Part shown: positions 16,745-24,074 of the stretch, one piece after another | Layout of the letters: each line of letters opens with the position of its first letter | Position numbering within the stretch: the stretch's first letter is position 1 | Assembly (NCBI RefSeq): GCF_002198675.1 | Contig: NZ_MWLL01000200.1 | Span: 1-34,584, forward strand | Length of the DNA: 34,584 nucleotides | Source of the DNA: Kineosporia sp. R_H_3 | Lineage (GTDB): Bacteria > Actinomycetota > Actinomycetes > Actinomycetales > Kineosporiaceae | Direction: 5' to 3' | Position numbers and translations under genes: made by a program | Notes under the pieces: model-generated | Told to the model about the DNA's origin: nothing | Database searches by the model: none | Seen by the model: only the letters and a program-made list of their open reading frames with translations

Positions 16745-18270
16745 CCGCTGGTCCGCCGGCCGCGGGTCCGGTCCCACGGCAGGTTCGGCAGCCGGACCTC
16801 AGGCACGAGCACCCGGAGCCTGCCCTGCCGGCCGGCGCTCGCGAGCACGCCGCTGCCGTAGGCGGCGTCCTCGACGAGCCGCAGCGCGGCGTACCGGGCC
16901 GGGTCGACGTCCGGGCGGGTCCGGACCCACTCGAGGGCGACGGGGACGAGCATCGCGGCGGCCGCCGTCCGCGCTGTCCGACGCCCGGTGCCGCTGCGGG
17001 TGCTGCCGCGGCGCGACAGGGCGGCCGCCAGCACGAGCGTCCCGACCGGCCACCACTCCCGCCGCAGGGCGTGCCCGAGCGCTGCGCCGTCCGCGAGCAG
17101 CCCCTTGCCGACGACGTAGCCGGCAAGCACCGGGTCGACGTCCGCCGACCTGAGCCGGTGCGCGAGCGCGGCGGTCGCCGCGAGGGCGACGGCGGCGCCG
17201 CTGCGGGGCCGGCCCGCGAGCACGCAGGCCGCCGCGGCGAGGTTCCAGGCCGAGACCCGGGCGGGGGCGAGCCGGCCGGGGTGCCGGTCGTCGAGCGCCG
17301 CGGCCGACGTCCCGTACTCGAACCGGCGTCGGGCCCACTGCCCGGGCACGACCCGCATCTCGTGGTGCACCTCGACGGCCGGTTCGTACCGCACGTGCCA
17401 CCCCGCAGCGAGGAGCCGCCAGACGAGGTCGACGTCCTCCCCGACCCGCATCTGCTCGTCGAAGCCGCTCCCGGACCCGCCCCGGCCGCGGCCGGCGTCC
17501 GCCAGCGCCGAGCGCCGGACGAGCAGCGTCGCCGACGGCAGGAACCCCAGCGGCGACCCGTGCCGGACGAGCTCGCGCCGGGCCCCCATGTCGAGCGCCG
17601 ACCGGGCCAGCTCGTGCCGGGCGAGCAGGGTGCGGCTGCGCGAGCGGGGCAGCACCCGAGGGGCGACCGCGCCGACCCTCGGGTCGTCGAAGAGCGGGAC
17701 GAGACCGTCGAGCCAGCCGCGCGGGACGGTGACGTCCGCGTCGACGAACGCGACGACGTCCCCGGTCGTCGCCGCGAGACCGGTGTTGCGCGCCGCGGCC
17801 GGTCCCCGGTTCTCGGGGTGCTGGACGAGCCGGGCGCCGTGCGCGCGGGCGACCGCGGCGACCTCGCCGGTCGGGGACGCGTCGTCGACGACGAGGACGT
17901 CGCCGCCGGGCGCGGAGGCGGTGAGCGAGGCGAGGCACGCGTCGAGCAGGTCGGGCCGGCCGTACGCCGGGACGACGACCTCGACCCGTGACGGCCGAGG
18001 GGTCATGACCGGGTGCAGCACCCCGCGCTCGACGAGCAGGTCGGCGGCGGACCGCTCGGCCGGGGTCAGCGGCACGGTGCCGTCCGGGCCGTCGACCCGG
18101 GCCCGGGCGACGAGCGCGAGCGCGGCGGGCGCGAGCCGGGCGACGCCCCACGGCGACCCGCCGAGGACGACCGCCCCGTGCACGCGGACGCGTGGGTCGA
18201 GCGTCACGCGGGTGCCGTCCGGCAGGCCGCCGGGGCGGCGCGGGGGCACGCGGGTCGACGTGTCGGTCAT
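16717..18270 (-). CDS. mftF: mycofactocin glycosyltransferase MftF
   Basis: A 517-residue family 2 glycosyltransferase. The nucleotide-sugar fold starts near residue 94 (VEVVVPAYGRPDLLDACL), with VVDDASPTGE, NRGPAAARNTG and the metal-binding FVDADV. GEDVDLVWRLLAAGW is typical of the GT2 acceptor region. A weak PqqD-like N-terminal region (about 1-90) and a C-terminal region with several hydrophobic helices agree with MftF, which adds the oligoglucose chain of mature mycofactocin. Unlike in canonical clusters it is transcribed against mftE and overlaps it tail to tail by 28 bp. Confidence 0.93.
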   Translation of the reverse strand: MTDTSTRVPPRRPGGLPDGTRVTLDPRVRVHGAVVLGGSPWGVARLAPAALALVARARVDGPDGTVPLTPAERSAADLLVERGVLHPVMTPRPSRVEVVVPAYGRPDLLDACLASLTASAPGGDVLVVDDASPTGEVAAVARAHGARLVQHPENRGPAAARNTGLAATTGDVVAFVDADVTVPRGWLDGLVPLFDDPRVGAVAPRVLPRSRSRTLLARHELARSALDMGARRELVRHGSPLGFLPSATLLVRRSALADAGRGRGGSGSGFDEQMRVGEDVDLVWRLLAAGWHVRYEPAVEVHHEMRVVPGQWARRRFEYGTSAAALDDRHPGRLAPARVSAWNLAAAACVLAGRPRSGAAVALAATAALAHRLRSADVDPVLAGYVVGKGLLADGAALGHALRREWWPVGTLVLAAALSRRGSTRSGTGRRTARTAAAAMLVPVALEWVRTRPDVDPARYAALRLVEDAAYGSGVLASAGRQGRLRVLVPEVRLPNLPWDRTRGRRTSGQPPSTSRS

Positions 18271-18411
18271 CCGCTGCCTCCCGCGTCCTGCCTGTGTCCG
18301 CCTGTCCCTGGTTCGTGGATCACGCCTGCGGCGTCAGCCTGCCATCCGCCGCCCGCCGGGGCACCTGCCCGGTCGGACGGCGTGTACCGGGCCGCCCGGC
18401 CGAGTCGTACA

Positions 18412-18473
18412 GCCGTGGGTGCAGCGGTTCGGGTGCTCCAGCACCCCCGTCGATGCACCCATCGCTGCACGGC
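18412..18473. repeat. imperfect palindrome in the mftF/VWA intergenic region
   Basis: About 62 bp form an imperfect palindrome from GCCGTGGGTGCAGCG to CGCTGCACGGC around a tight centre GGGTGCT-CC-AGCACCC (18431-18446). It is immediately followed by another GC palindrome near 18471-18486. The region lies upstream of mftF and downstream of the VWA gene, both on the minus strand, so termination or leader folding is possible. Confidence 0.5.
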
Positions 18474-18528
18474 CCGCCGCGGGCCGCGTGCATGCGTCGG
18501 TGCAGCGCTCGGTGCGTCGCGTCGCGCG

Positions 18529-18597
18529 ACAGCTTCGGCGTTGCTCCGCGACACACCGGTGCCGCGCCCGCGTGTCCCCGAGCAACGCCGAAGCTGT
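18529..18597. repeat. 18-bp-arm inverted repeat (hairpin)
   Basis: Perfect 18-bp arms, ACAGCTTCGGCGTTGCTC at 18529-18546 and its complement at 18580-18597, enclose 33 nt that contain an inner GACAC/GTGTC stem. It lies about 78 bp beyond the stop of the minus-strand VWA gene, so it may be that transcript's terminator, or a mobile palindromic repeat. Confidence 0.6.
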
Positions 18598-18617
18598 GGC
18601 GCGGCCGGCCCTTGGCC

Positions 18618-18670
18618 GCTCCTGATGGCAGAGCAAGCGATGCGGTGGCTCGCTCTTGATGGCAGAGCAA
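18618..18670. repeat. two direct 19-bp repeats, each a small palindrome
   Basis: GCTCCTGATGGCAGAGCAA (18618-18636) recurs with one change at 18652-18670, a period of 34 bp. Each copy contains a GCTCY/AGAGC stem. The second copy ends 5 bp from the VWA stop codon. Confidence 0.6.
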
Positions 18671-18674
18671 AGCC

Positions 18675-19625
18675 TCACCCCGTGAGCACGTCCTCGAGCA
18701 CGTGCGGCGTCGCGAGGATGTGCTCGACCGTGCCGACCTTCGCCCCGGCGCGGGCCGCGAACGCGCGCGCCTCCGCGTCGTCCTCGGCGGGCGCCAGGAT
18801 GACGAGCTCGGGGATCGCGCGGGCGGCGGGCAGCGGGTCCTCGTCGTCCGTCGGGCGGCAGTCGGAGAGCAGGACGACGACCCGCCGGTGGGCGCGCGAG
18901 CCCTCGAGCTCGCGGGCGGCGGCCCGCAGCGCCGTTCCGAGACCGGTCACGCCGTGCCCCTGCAGCCGCAGCACCTGGTCGACGGTCCGTGCGGCGGGCT
19001 GCGTCGACGCGAGCGGCTTGAGGACGACCGGGTCGCGGGCGAAGGCGAGGACGGCGTGCTCCGCCGGCGCCCGCAGCGCGCACGCGGCGGCGGTCACCGC
19101 GGCGGCCGCGAGCCGTGGGCCGTTCATCGAGCCGGAGCGGTCGACGAGCAGGCAGAGTGCGAGGTCGGACCGGGCCCAGTCCCGGGCGGTCAGCTCGTCG
19201 AGCCCCGGCGGGCGGCCCTCGGCGCGGGCCGCGACGACGGCGTCGAGCGAGGCGTCGACGTCGAGGTCGCCGCCGAGCGAGGCCCGGGCCGGCTGCGGAC
19301 GGCCGACGCCGCGCCGGCGCGGTCGGCCGGTCCGGGTGCGGTCGAGCACGAGCTTCGGCGCGAGCCGGTGCACCGCGGCCCGCAGGCCCTCGTCGGTCGC
19401 GGTCATCATCGCGGCGAGCAGCGCGAGGACGTCGTCCGGGTCGGCGGCGAGCGCGTCACGCAGGGCGTCCTCGTCGAGGACGCCGACCTCGGGCGAGAGC
19501 TCGGCGAAGTGCGGGTTGCGGGCGAGCTCCGAGCGGCTGCGGGTGCTTGCACGCGGCTGGGCGCGGCGGTTGGCGCCGGAGTTCGGGTCCTGCTGCGGGC
19601 GGCCCGCCCCGGGCGGCGGGCTCAG
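18675..19625 (-). CDS. VWA domain protein (CoxE/NorD-like partner of MoxR ATPase)
   Basis: The C-terminal half is a von Willebrand A domain with a complete MIDAS motif (LLVDRSGSM, then a Thr in GVTGLGTAL and Asp in LLSDCRPTDD). The N-terminal half is helical (SELARNPHFAELSPEV, then DALRDALAADPDDVLALLAA). Such proteins pair with MoxR AAA+ ATPases to remodel or activate metalloenzymes, as CoxD/CoxE or NorQ/NorD do. The start is uncertain: from well upstream of the ATPase stop to Met at the AAMMTATDEG stretch this frame has no ATG, GTG or TTG. I give a CTG whose last two bases overlap the ATPase TGA. Residue count with this start is 316. Confidence 0.8.
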   Translation of the reverse strand: MSPPPGAGRPQQDPNSGANRRAQPRASTRSRSELARNPHFAELSPEVGVLDEDALRDALAADPDDVLALLAAMMTATDEGLRAAVHRLAPKLVLDRTRTGRPRRRGVGRPQPARASLGGDLDVDASLDAVVAARAEGRPPGLDELTARDWARSDLALCLLVDRSGSMNGPRLAAAAVTAAACALRAPAEHAVLAFARDPVVLKPLASTQPAARTVDQVLRLQGHGVTGLGTALRAAARELEGSRAHRRVVVLLSDCRPTDDEDPLPAARAIPELVILAPAEDDAEARAFAARAGAKVGTVEHILATPHVLEDVLTG

Positions 19626-20560
19626 CGTTTTCCCGCGTCCCCGCCTCCCGACGGGTCGTCGTCCGGGCCCGTGGGCCGCGGGCCGAACGCCGCGACGTAC
19701 AGCTCGGTGACGACGTCCTCGACCGCGCGGTTGCAGCCCTCGTCGAGCCGCACCCGCCCCGAGAGCGCCACGAGGGCGGCGTCCAGCCCGGACTGCCAGT
19801 CGTCGTCCGGCACCCCGCGCAGCGCCGCGAGCTCGCGGGTCAGCCCGACGAAGTCGAGCGCGCCGCGCACCGACGACCCCATCCGCAGGTCGCGGTGCTC
19901 CCGGGTCGCCCGGACCATGCCGACGGCGGCCCGTCGCCACGCGTCGGGCGTGCCCGGGCGCTGCTGCGCGACGATCTCGCACTCGGACTCGAGGTCCTGG
20001 TACCCCATCGTGATCCGGCACGTCCGGTCGTAGAGCGCCCCGGAGATCCGCGCCGTCCCGACCGCGTCGTACGGGTTCATCGCGGCGACGAGCCGGAACC
20101 CGTCGGACGCCTTGACGTGCCCGAGCCGCGGGACCGCGATCTCGCCCTCGCTCATGACCGTGAGCAGGACGTTGAGCGTCTCCTCCGGGACCCGGTTGAG
20201 CTCCTCGACGTAGAGCAGCCCGCCGGCCCGCAGCGCCTCGAGCAGCGGCCCGTCGACGAACACGTCCGGGGTGTAGCCGCGGGCGAGGACGAGCGCCGGG
20301 TCGAAGTGCCCGACGAGCCGCGCGGGGGTGAGCTCGGCGTTGCCCTCGACGAGGACGAACGGGCTGGCCCGCCGGGCGGCGACGTCACGCAGCAGCGTCG
20401 ACTTGCCGGTGCCGGGCGGCCCCTCGAGGACGACGTGGGCGCCGCTGCGCAGCGCGGCCTCGAGGATCTGCCCCTCCCGGTCGCGGCCGACGACGGGACG
20501 TGCCACCGCGGGCCCGGAGGACCGAACCTCCGGGCCCGCGGTAGATCCGAGACCTGTCAC
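19622..20560 (-). CDS. MoxR-type AAA+ ATPase
   Basis: A protein of up to 312 residues of the MoxR/CoxD AAA+ class. Walker A is EGPPGTGKST, Walker B is GLLYVEELNRVP, and sensor 1 is VAAMNPYD. The GTG at 20560 overlaps the ADH stop codon (GTGA), which suggests coupling. An alternative GTG at 20506 lies just past a strong hairpin and right before the conserved VARPVVGRDREGQIL. MoxR ATPases act with VWA proteins as chaperones for metal or cofactor insertion. Here the neighbour is an NDMA-type alcohol dehydrogenase, so that enzyme is the likely client (inference). Confidence 0.88.
   Translation of the reverse strand: MTGLGSTAGPEVRSSGPAVARPVVGRDREGQILEAALRSGAHVVLEGPPGTGKSTLLRDVAARRASPFVLVEGNAELTPARLVGHFDPALVLARGYTPDVFVDGPLLEALRAGGLLYVEELNRVPEETLNVLLTVMSEGEIAVPRLGHVKASDGFRLVAAMNPYDAVGTARISGALYDRTCRITMGYQDLESECEIVAQQRPGTPDAWRRAAVGMVRATREHRDLRMGSSVRGALDFVGLTRELAALRGVPDDDWQSGLDAALVALSGRVRLDEGCNRAVEDVVTELYVAAFGPRPTGPDDDPSGGGDAGKR
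20505..20542 (-). terminator. 16-bp-arm hairpin at the ADH-ATPase junction
   Basis: Perfect 16-bp arms ACCGCGGGCCCGGAGG (20505-20520) and complement (20527-20542) enclose a 6-nt loop, starting 14 nt past the ADH stop on the minus strand. It overlaps the first codons of the ATPase if that begins at 20560. It probably stabilises the ADH message or ends most transcripts after ADH, lowering ATPase/VWA expression. Confidence 0.65.
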
Positions 20561-21672
20561 GCGTGCTCGTGGACGACGATGCCGCGGACGTTCTTGCCCT
20601 CGAGCAGGTCGTCGTAGCCCTCGTTGACCTGGTCGATCGTGTAGGTACGGGTGATGATCTCGTCGAGCTTGAGGTCGCCGGACTGGTAGAGCCCGAGGAT
20701 CTTCGGGATGTCCGTCGTCGGGTTGCAGTCGCCGAAGAGGCTGCCGCGCAGCTGCTTGCGGAACAGCGTCATGAGCGTGCCCGGCAGCTGGATCGTCGGC
20801 TCCATGATCTTGTTGAGCCCGGTGAGGACGACCTTGCCGCCCTTGCCGACGATGTGGAAGCCCTGCGAGACGATCTCGTCGGTCATGAGGCCCGGGGTGA
20901 GGATCGCGGCGTCCGCCATCTGGCCGCGGGTGAGGTCGGTGACCGCGGTCATCGCCTCCTCGGCCGTCGCGAACGCGTGCGTCGCACCGAGCTCCATCGC
21001 CTTCTCGCGCTTGTTCTCCAGCGGGTCGATCGCGATGACGTACTTGGCGCCGGCGTAGCGCGCGCCCTGGACGGCGTTGATCCCGATGCCGCCGATGCCG
21101 ATGACGACGGCGGTCTGGCCGGCGCGCACCTCGGCGGTGTTGACCGCCGCGCCCCACCCGGTCGGGACACCGCAGCCGACGAGCACGGCCTTGTCGAGCG
21201 GCAGGTCGTCGTCCACCTTGACGGCCGAGTTCTGGTGGATGACGCCGTACTGGCTGAACGTGCCGAGCATGCACATGCCGCCGTAGTCGCCGCGCGGACC
21301 GGTCGCCGGGTAGCCGCCGCCGGGGAGGATCCCGTCGAGGATCGTCGCGCCCATGTCGCAGATCGACTGCTGGCCGCTCGCGCAGTACCGGCAGGTGCCG
21401 CAGTTGGGGATGAACGAGCAGACGACGTGGTCGCCCGCCTTGACGCGCGTGACGCCCGGCCCGACCTCCTCGATGATCCCGGCGCCCTCGTGGCCGAGGA
21501 TCATCGGCATCCGGGCCTCGAGGTCGCCGTGGGCGACGTGGATGTCCGAGTGGCACAGGCCCGCGTACGTGTAGCGGATGAGCACCTCGCCCTCGGCGGG
21601 CTTGCGGAGCTCGAGCTCCTCGACCTCGATGCGCTTGCCGGGCTCGTAGACGACTGCGGCCTTGGTCTTCAT
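20557..21672 (-). CDS. NDMA-dependent (mycofactocin-type) zinc alcohol dehydrogenase
   Basis: A 371-residue medium-chain dehydrogenase. Catalytic zinc region: YAGLCHSDIHVAHGD with GHEGAG. Structural zinc loop: CGTCRYCASGQQSIC. Nucleotide site: GIGGIGINAVQGAR. The sequence, including MKTKAAVVYEPG at the start and DMGATILDG after the zinc loop, matches the NDMA-dependent ADH family, in which NAD stays bound and mycofactocin reoxidises it. It would oxidise primary alcohols. ATG with GGAG 6 nt upstream. It heads an apparent ADH-MoxR-VWA operon and diverges from a GAF/Fis activator. Confidence 0.92.
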   Translation of the reverse strand: MKTKAAVVYEPGKRIEVEELELRKPAEGEVLIRYTYAGLCHSDIHVAHGDLEARMPMILGHEGAGIIEEVGPGVTRVKAGDHVVCSFIPNCGTCRYCASGQQSICDMGATILDGILPGGGYPATGPRGDYGGMCMLGTFSQYGVIHQNSAVKVDDDLPLDKAVLVGCGVPTGWGAAVNTAEVRAGQTAVVIGIGGIGINAVQGARYAGAKYVIAIDPLENKREKAMELGATHAFATAEEAMTAVTDLTRGQMADAAILTPGLMTDEIVSQGFHIVGKGGKVVLTGLNKIMEPTIQLPGTLMTLFRKQLRGSLFGDCNPTTDIPKILGLYQSGDLKLDEIITRTYTIDQVNEGYDDLLEGKNVRGIVVHEHA

Positions 21673-21740
21673 GTGCGCTCCTGGGAGGTGTCACGGCACT
21701 GGGACGCAGATCACACTCGCAGGGCCGTCCGCGCCACGGG

Positions 21741-21757
21741 TGTGCAGTTCCTGAACA
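21741..21757. promoter_or_regulatory. palindromic activator-site candidate
   Basis: TGTGCAG-TTC-CTGAACA is a 17-bp palindrome with one mismatch per half (TGTnCAG-n3-CTGnACA), placed between the divergent ADH and activator genes, 69 bp from the ADH start. Two direct repeats GTCGAACGT follow at 21768-21776 and 21791-21799. Fis-type activators of this class bind such symmetric sites. Confidence 0.5.
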
Positions 21758-21908
21758 CTCGCCAAGAGTCGAACGTCCCGCGAGGCGACTGTCGAACGTT
21801 GATCCTCTTGACGGACCCGCCGCGCTGTGACCCAATGCACTGGGCGGCGCCGCGTCGCAGGTCAGGCGCGCCCGTCGCGGGGGTCGACGGCGAGGAGGCC
21901 GACGGGCG

Positions 21909-23576
21909 GTGACGATCACCTGGAGCCAGGACACGGGGCCGGCCACCGGACACCGTCCGGAGATCGAGCTCTCGTGGCACCGCTGCCGGCTGGCCGGCGT
22001 CGACCCGGCGACGGCACCGCAGCGCCTCACGGCGCAGGAGGTGGACGACGGCAGCGCGTTCCTCGCGGCCGCCGCGCCCGTCCTCGACCGGCTCCACGAG
22101 GACCTCACCGACACCGGCCACGTCGTCATGCTCACCGACCGCAGCTGCGCGATCGTCCACCGCTGGACCGACAGCCGCGGCGCGGAGAGCGCGCTCGACC
22201 TGCTCGGCGCCGTCCCCGGGGCGGTCCTCGCCGAAGACGTCCTCGGCACGAACGCGCCCGGCACCGCGACCGAGACCGGCCGCGCGATCGTCGTCCACGG
22301 CCGCGAGCACTTCGCCGAGGACCTCAAGCGGTTCAGCTGCTACGGCCTGCCCGTCCGGCACCCCCTGACCCGGCGGATCGAGGGCGTCCTCGACGTGACG
22401 AGCGTCGCCGAGCGCGCCGACCCGCTCCTCGCGCCGCTGCTCCGGCGGGCCGTGAGCGACATCGAGGAGCGGCTCCTCGACGCCGGCCGGGCCTCGGAAC
22501 GGAATCTGCTGCACGCCTACCAGACCGCGACGGCGCGGCGCGGCGCAGCGGTGGTCGCCCTCGACGACGAGGTCGTCGTCGCGAGCCGCGCGGCGCTCGA
22601 CCTGCTCTCGCCCGAGGACTACGCGGCGCTGCGGGTCGTCGTCCGCGACCTCGTCTCGGCGCCCGGCGCCCGGGACGCCGTCGCGCACCTGCCGCTGACG
22701 TCGGGCCGGGAGGTCTCGGTGCACGCGCAGCGCGTCGCCGGCACCGACCACGGCGCCGTCGTCCTGCTCCGGCCGTCCGCGGACCGGGTCGGCGGCGGTC
22801 CTCCCGGCACCGCGCCGGCCGACCGGCGCCGCACCCACGACGGCACCGCCCCCGTGCTCGTCGCCGGCCCGACCGGCAGCGGCCGGACGACGACCGCGCG
22901 CGCCGCCGCCGGTCCGGCGGCACCGGCCCTGGACGCCGTCCGCGCCCTCGTCCTCGGACCGGTCCGTCGCGCGCAGGCCCTGCGCGACCTGCTCGCGACG
23001 ACCGAGCCCGTCGTCGTCGTGGAGAACGTCGATGTCCTCCCGGCGGACCTCCTGCGACTGCTCGTCGAGCACGCGAGCTCCGGCGCCCGGCCCCGGCTCG
23101 TCCTCACGAGCGGGCCCATCGACGCGCTGCCCGCCGCCGCCCGGCCGCTCGCCGCGCTCTGCCTGGACCGCCACGAGCTGCGCCCGCTCGCCGACCGCGG
23201 CACCGAGATGGCGGAGATCGCCGCGCGCGCCCTGCAGGACGTCGCGCCCGGGTCGACCGCCCGGCTCACGCCGTCCGTCATCGAGGCCCTCGCGGGGCAG
23301 CCGTGGCCCGGCGGCCTCCACGAGCTCCAGGCCGTCATGCGGCACGTCGGCCGGCACCGCACCGTCGGGGACGTCGTCGTCGCGGACCTTCCGTCGTCCC
23401 ACCGCAGCGCGACGAGCGGGCGCAGCCTGTCGGCCCTCGAACGGGCCGAGCGGGACGCGATCGTCCGCACCCTGCAGGCGCACGGCGGCAACAAGGTCCG
23501 CGCGGCGGCCGAGCTCGGGGTGAGCCGCACGACGCTCTACGCCCGCATGCGGTCGCTGCGGATCAGCGAGGTCTGA
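21909..23576 (+). CDS. GAF/Fis-HTH transcriptional activator (AcoR/MimR-like)
   Basis: A 555-residue regulator with a GAF-like sensory half (about residues 55-210, VVMLTDRSCAIVHRW then LGTNAPGTATETGRAI). A degenerate AAA region at about 310-480 keeps a Walker A (GPTGSGRTTT) but shows no GAFTGA loop, so it should not drive sigma-54 polymerase. A C-terminal Fis-type helix-turn-helix closes it (HGGNKVRAAAELGVSRTTLY). Actinobacterial AcoR/MimR-like proteins activate alcohol, acetone or propane oxidation genes. Divergence from the ADH makes that operon the likely target. GTG with GAGGAGG 10 nt upstream. Confidence 0.88.
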   Translation: MTITWSQDTGPATGHRPEIELSWHRCRLAGVDPATAPQRLTAQEVDDGSAFLAAAAPVLDRLHEDLTDTGHVVMLTDRSCAIVHRWTDSRGAESALDLLGAVPGAVLAEDVLGTNAPGTATETGRAIVVHGREHFAEDLKRFSCYGLPVRHPLTRRIEGVLDVTSVAERADPLLAPLLRRAVSDIEERLLDAGRASERNLLHAYQTATARRGAAVVALDDEVVVASRAALDLLSPEDYAALRVVVRDLVSAPGARDAVAHLPLTSGREVSVHAQRVAGTDHGAVVLLRPSADRVGGGPPGTAPADRRRTHDGTAPVLVAGPTGSGRTTTARAAAGPAAPALDAVRALVLGPVRRAQALRDLLATTEPVVVVENVDVLPADLLRLLVEHASSGARPRLVLTSGPIDALPAAARPLAALCLDRHELRPLADRGTEMAEIAARALQDVAPGSTARLTPSVIEALAGQPWPGGLHELQAVMRHVGRHRTVGDVVVADLPSSHRSATSGRSLSALERAERDAIVRTLQAHGGNKVRAAAELGVSRTTLYARMRSLRISEV

Positions 23577-23606
23577 GTCGTAAGGTCTGCTCGTGAGGTC
23601 GGGCCG

Positions 23607-24062
23607 GTGATCGTGCGCCGCGGCGACGCGGACGACGCCGTCGCGCTGGGCCTGCTGCGGCTGCGGGCGGTGCAGCACGGCAGCACCGAGGTCACGCCGG
23701 ACGGCGAGGCGTTCGTCGCGTGGTTCGCGGACTGGTTCCTCACGCACCAGGAGACGCACGTGCCGTTCGTCGCCGAGGAGGACGGTGCGCTCGTCGCGGT
23801 GGCCTGGCTCGCTCTCGCCGAACGGGTCCCGGGGCAGACCGGGCGGTCACGGCTCTTCGGCGACGTCCAGGCGGTCTACGTCGTCCCCGAGGCGCGCGGC
23901 CGGGGCGTGGCCTCGGCCGTGGTGCGGGCGCTGCTCTCAGATGCGGCGACTGCAGGGCTCGAGCACGTGACGGTCCACGCGAACGAGGCTGCGGCCGGGC
24001 TCTACCGGCGGGCCGGTTTCGAGGGCGACCCGATGTGGCTGCGGTGGGCGCCGGCCCCGTGA
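23607..24062 (+). CDS. GNAT family N-acetyltransferase
   Basis: A 151-residue single-domain GNAT protein. The acetyl-CoA site reads VYVVPEARGRGVASAVVRAL, and AAAGLYRRAGFEG is the usual fourth motif. The substrate is unknown. GTG start, with a second in-frame GTG two codons later. It follows the activator by 30 bp on the same strand and may be read through from it. It is convergent with the alpha/beta hydrolase, 12 bp between stops. Confidence 0.88.
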   Translation: MIVRRGDADDAVALGLLRLRAVQHGSTEVTPDGEAFVAWFADWFLTHQETHVPFVAEEDGALVAVAWLALAERVPGQTGRSRLFGDVQAVYVVPEARGRGVASAVVRALLSDAATAGLEHVTVHANEAAAGLYRRAGFEGDPMWLRWAPAP

Positions 24063-24074
24063 CCGGCGCCCGGC

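Noticed and set aside
18412-18670. CRISPR array
   Set aside because: Repeats are palindromic and unevenly spaced with only two direct copies; there are no regular spacers or cas genes.
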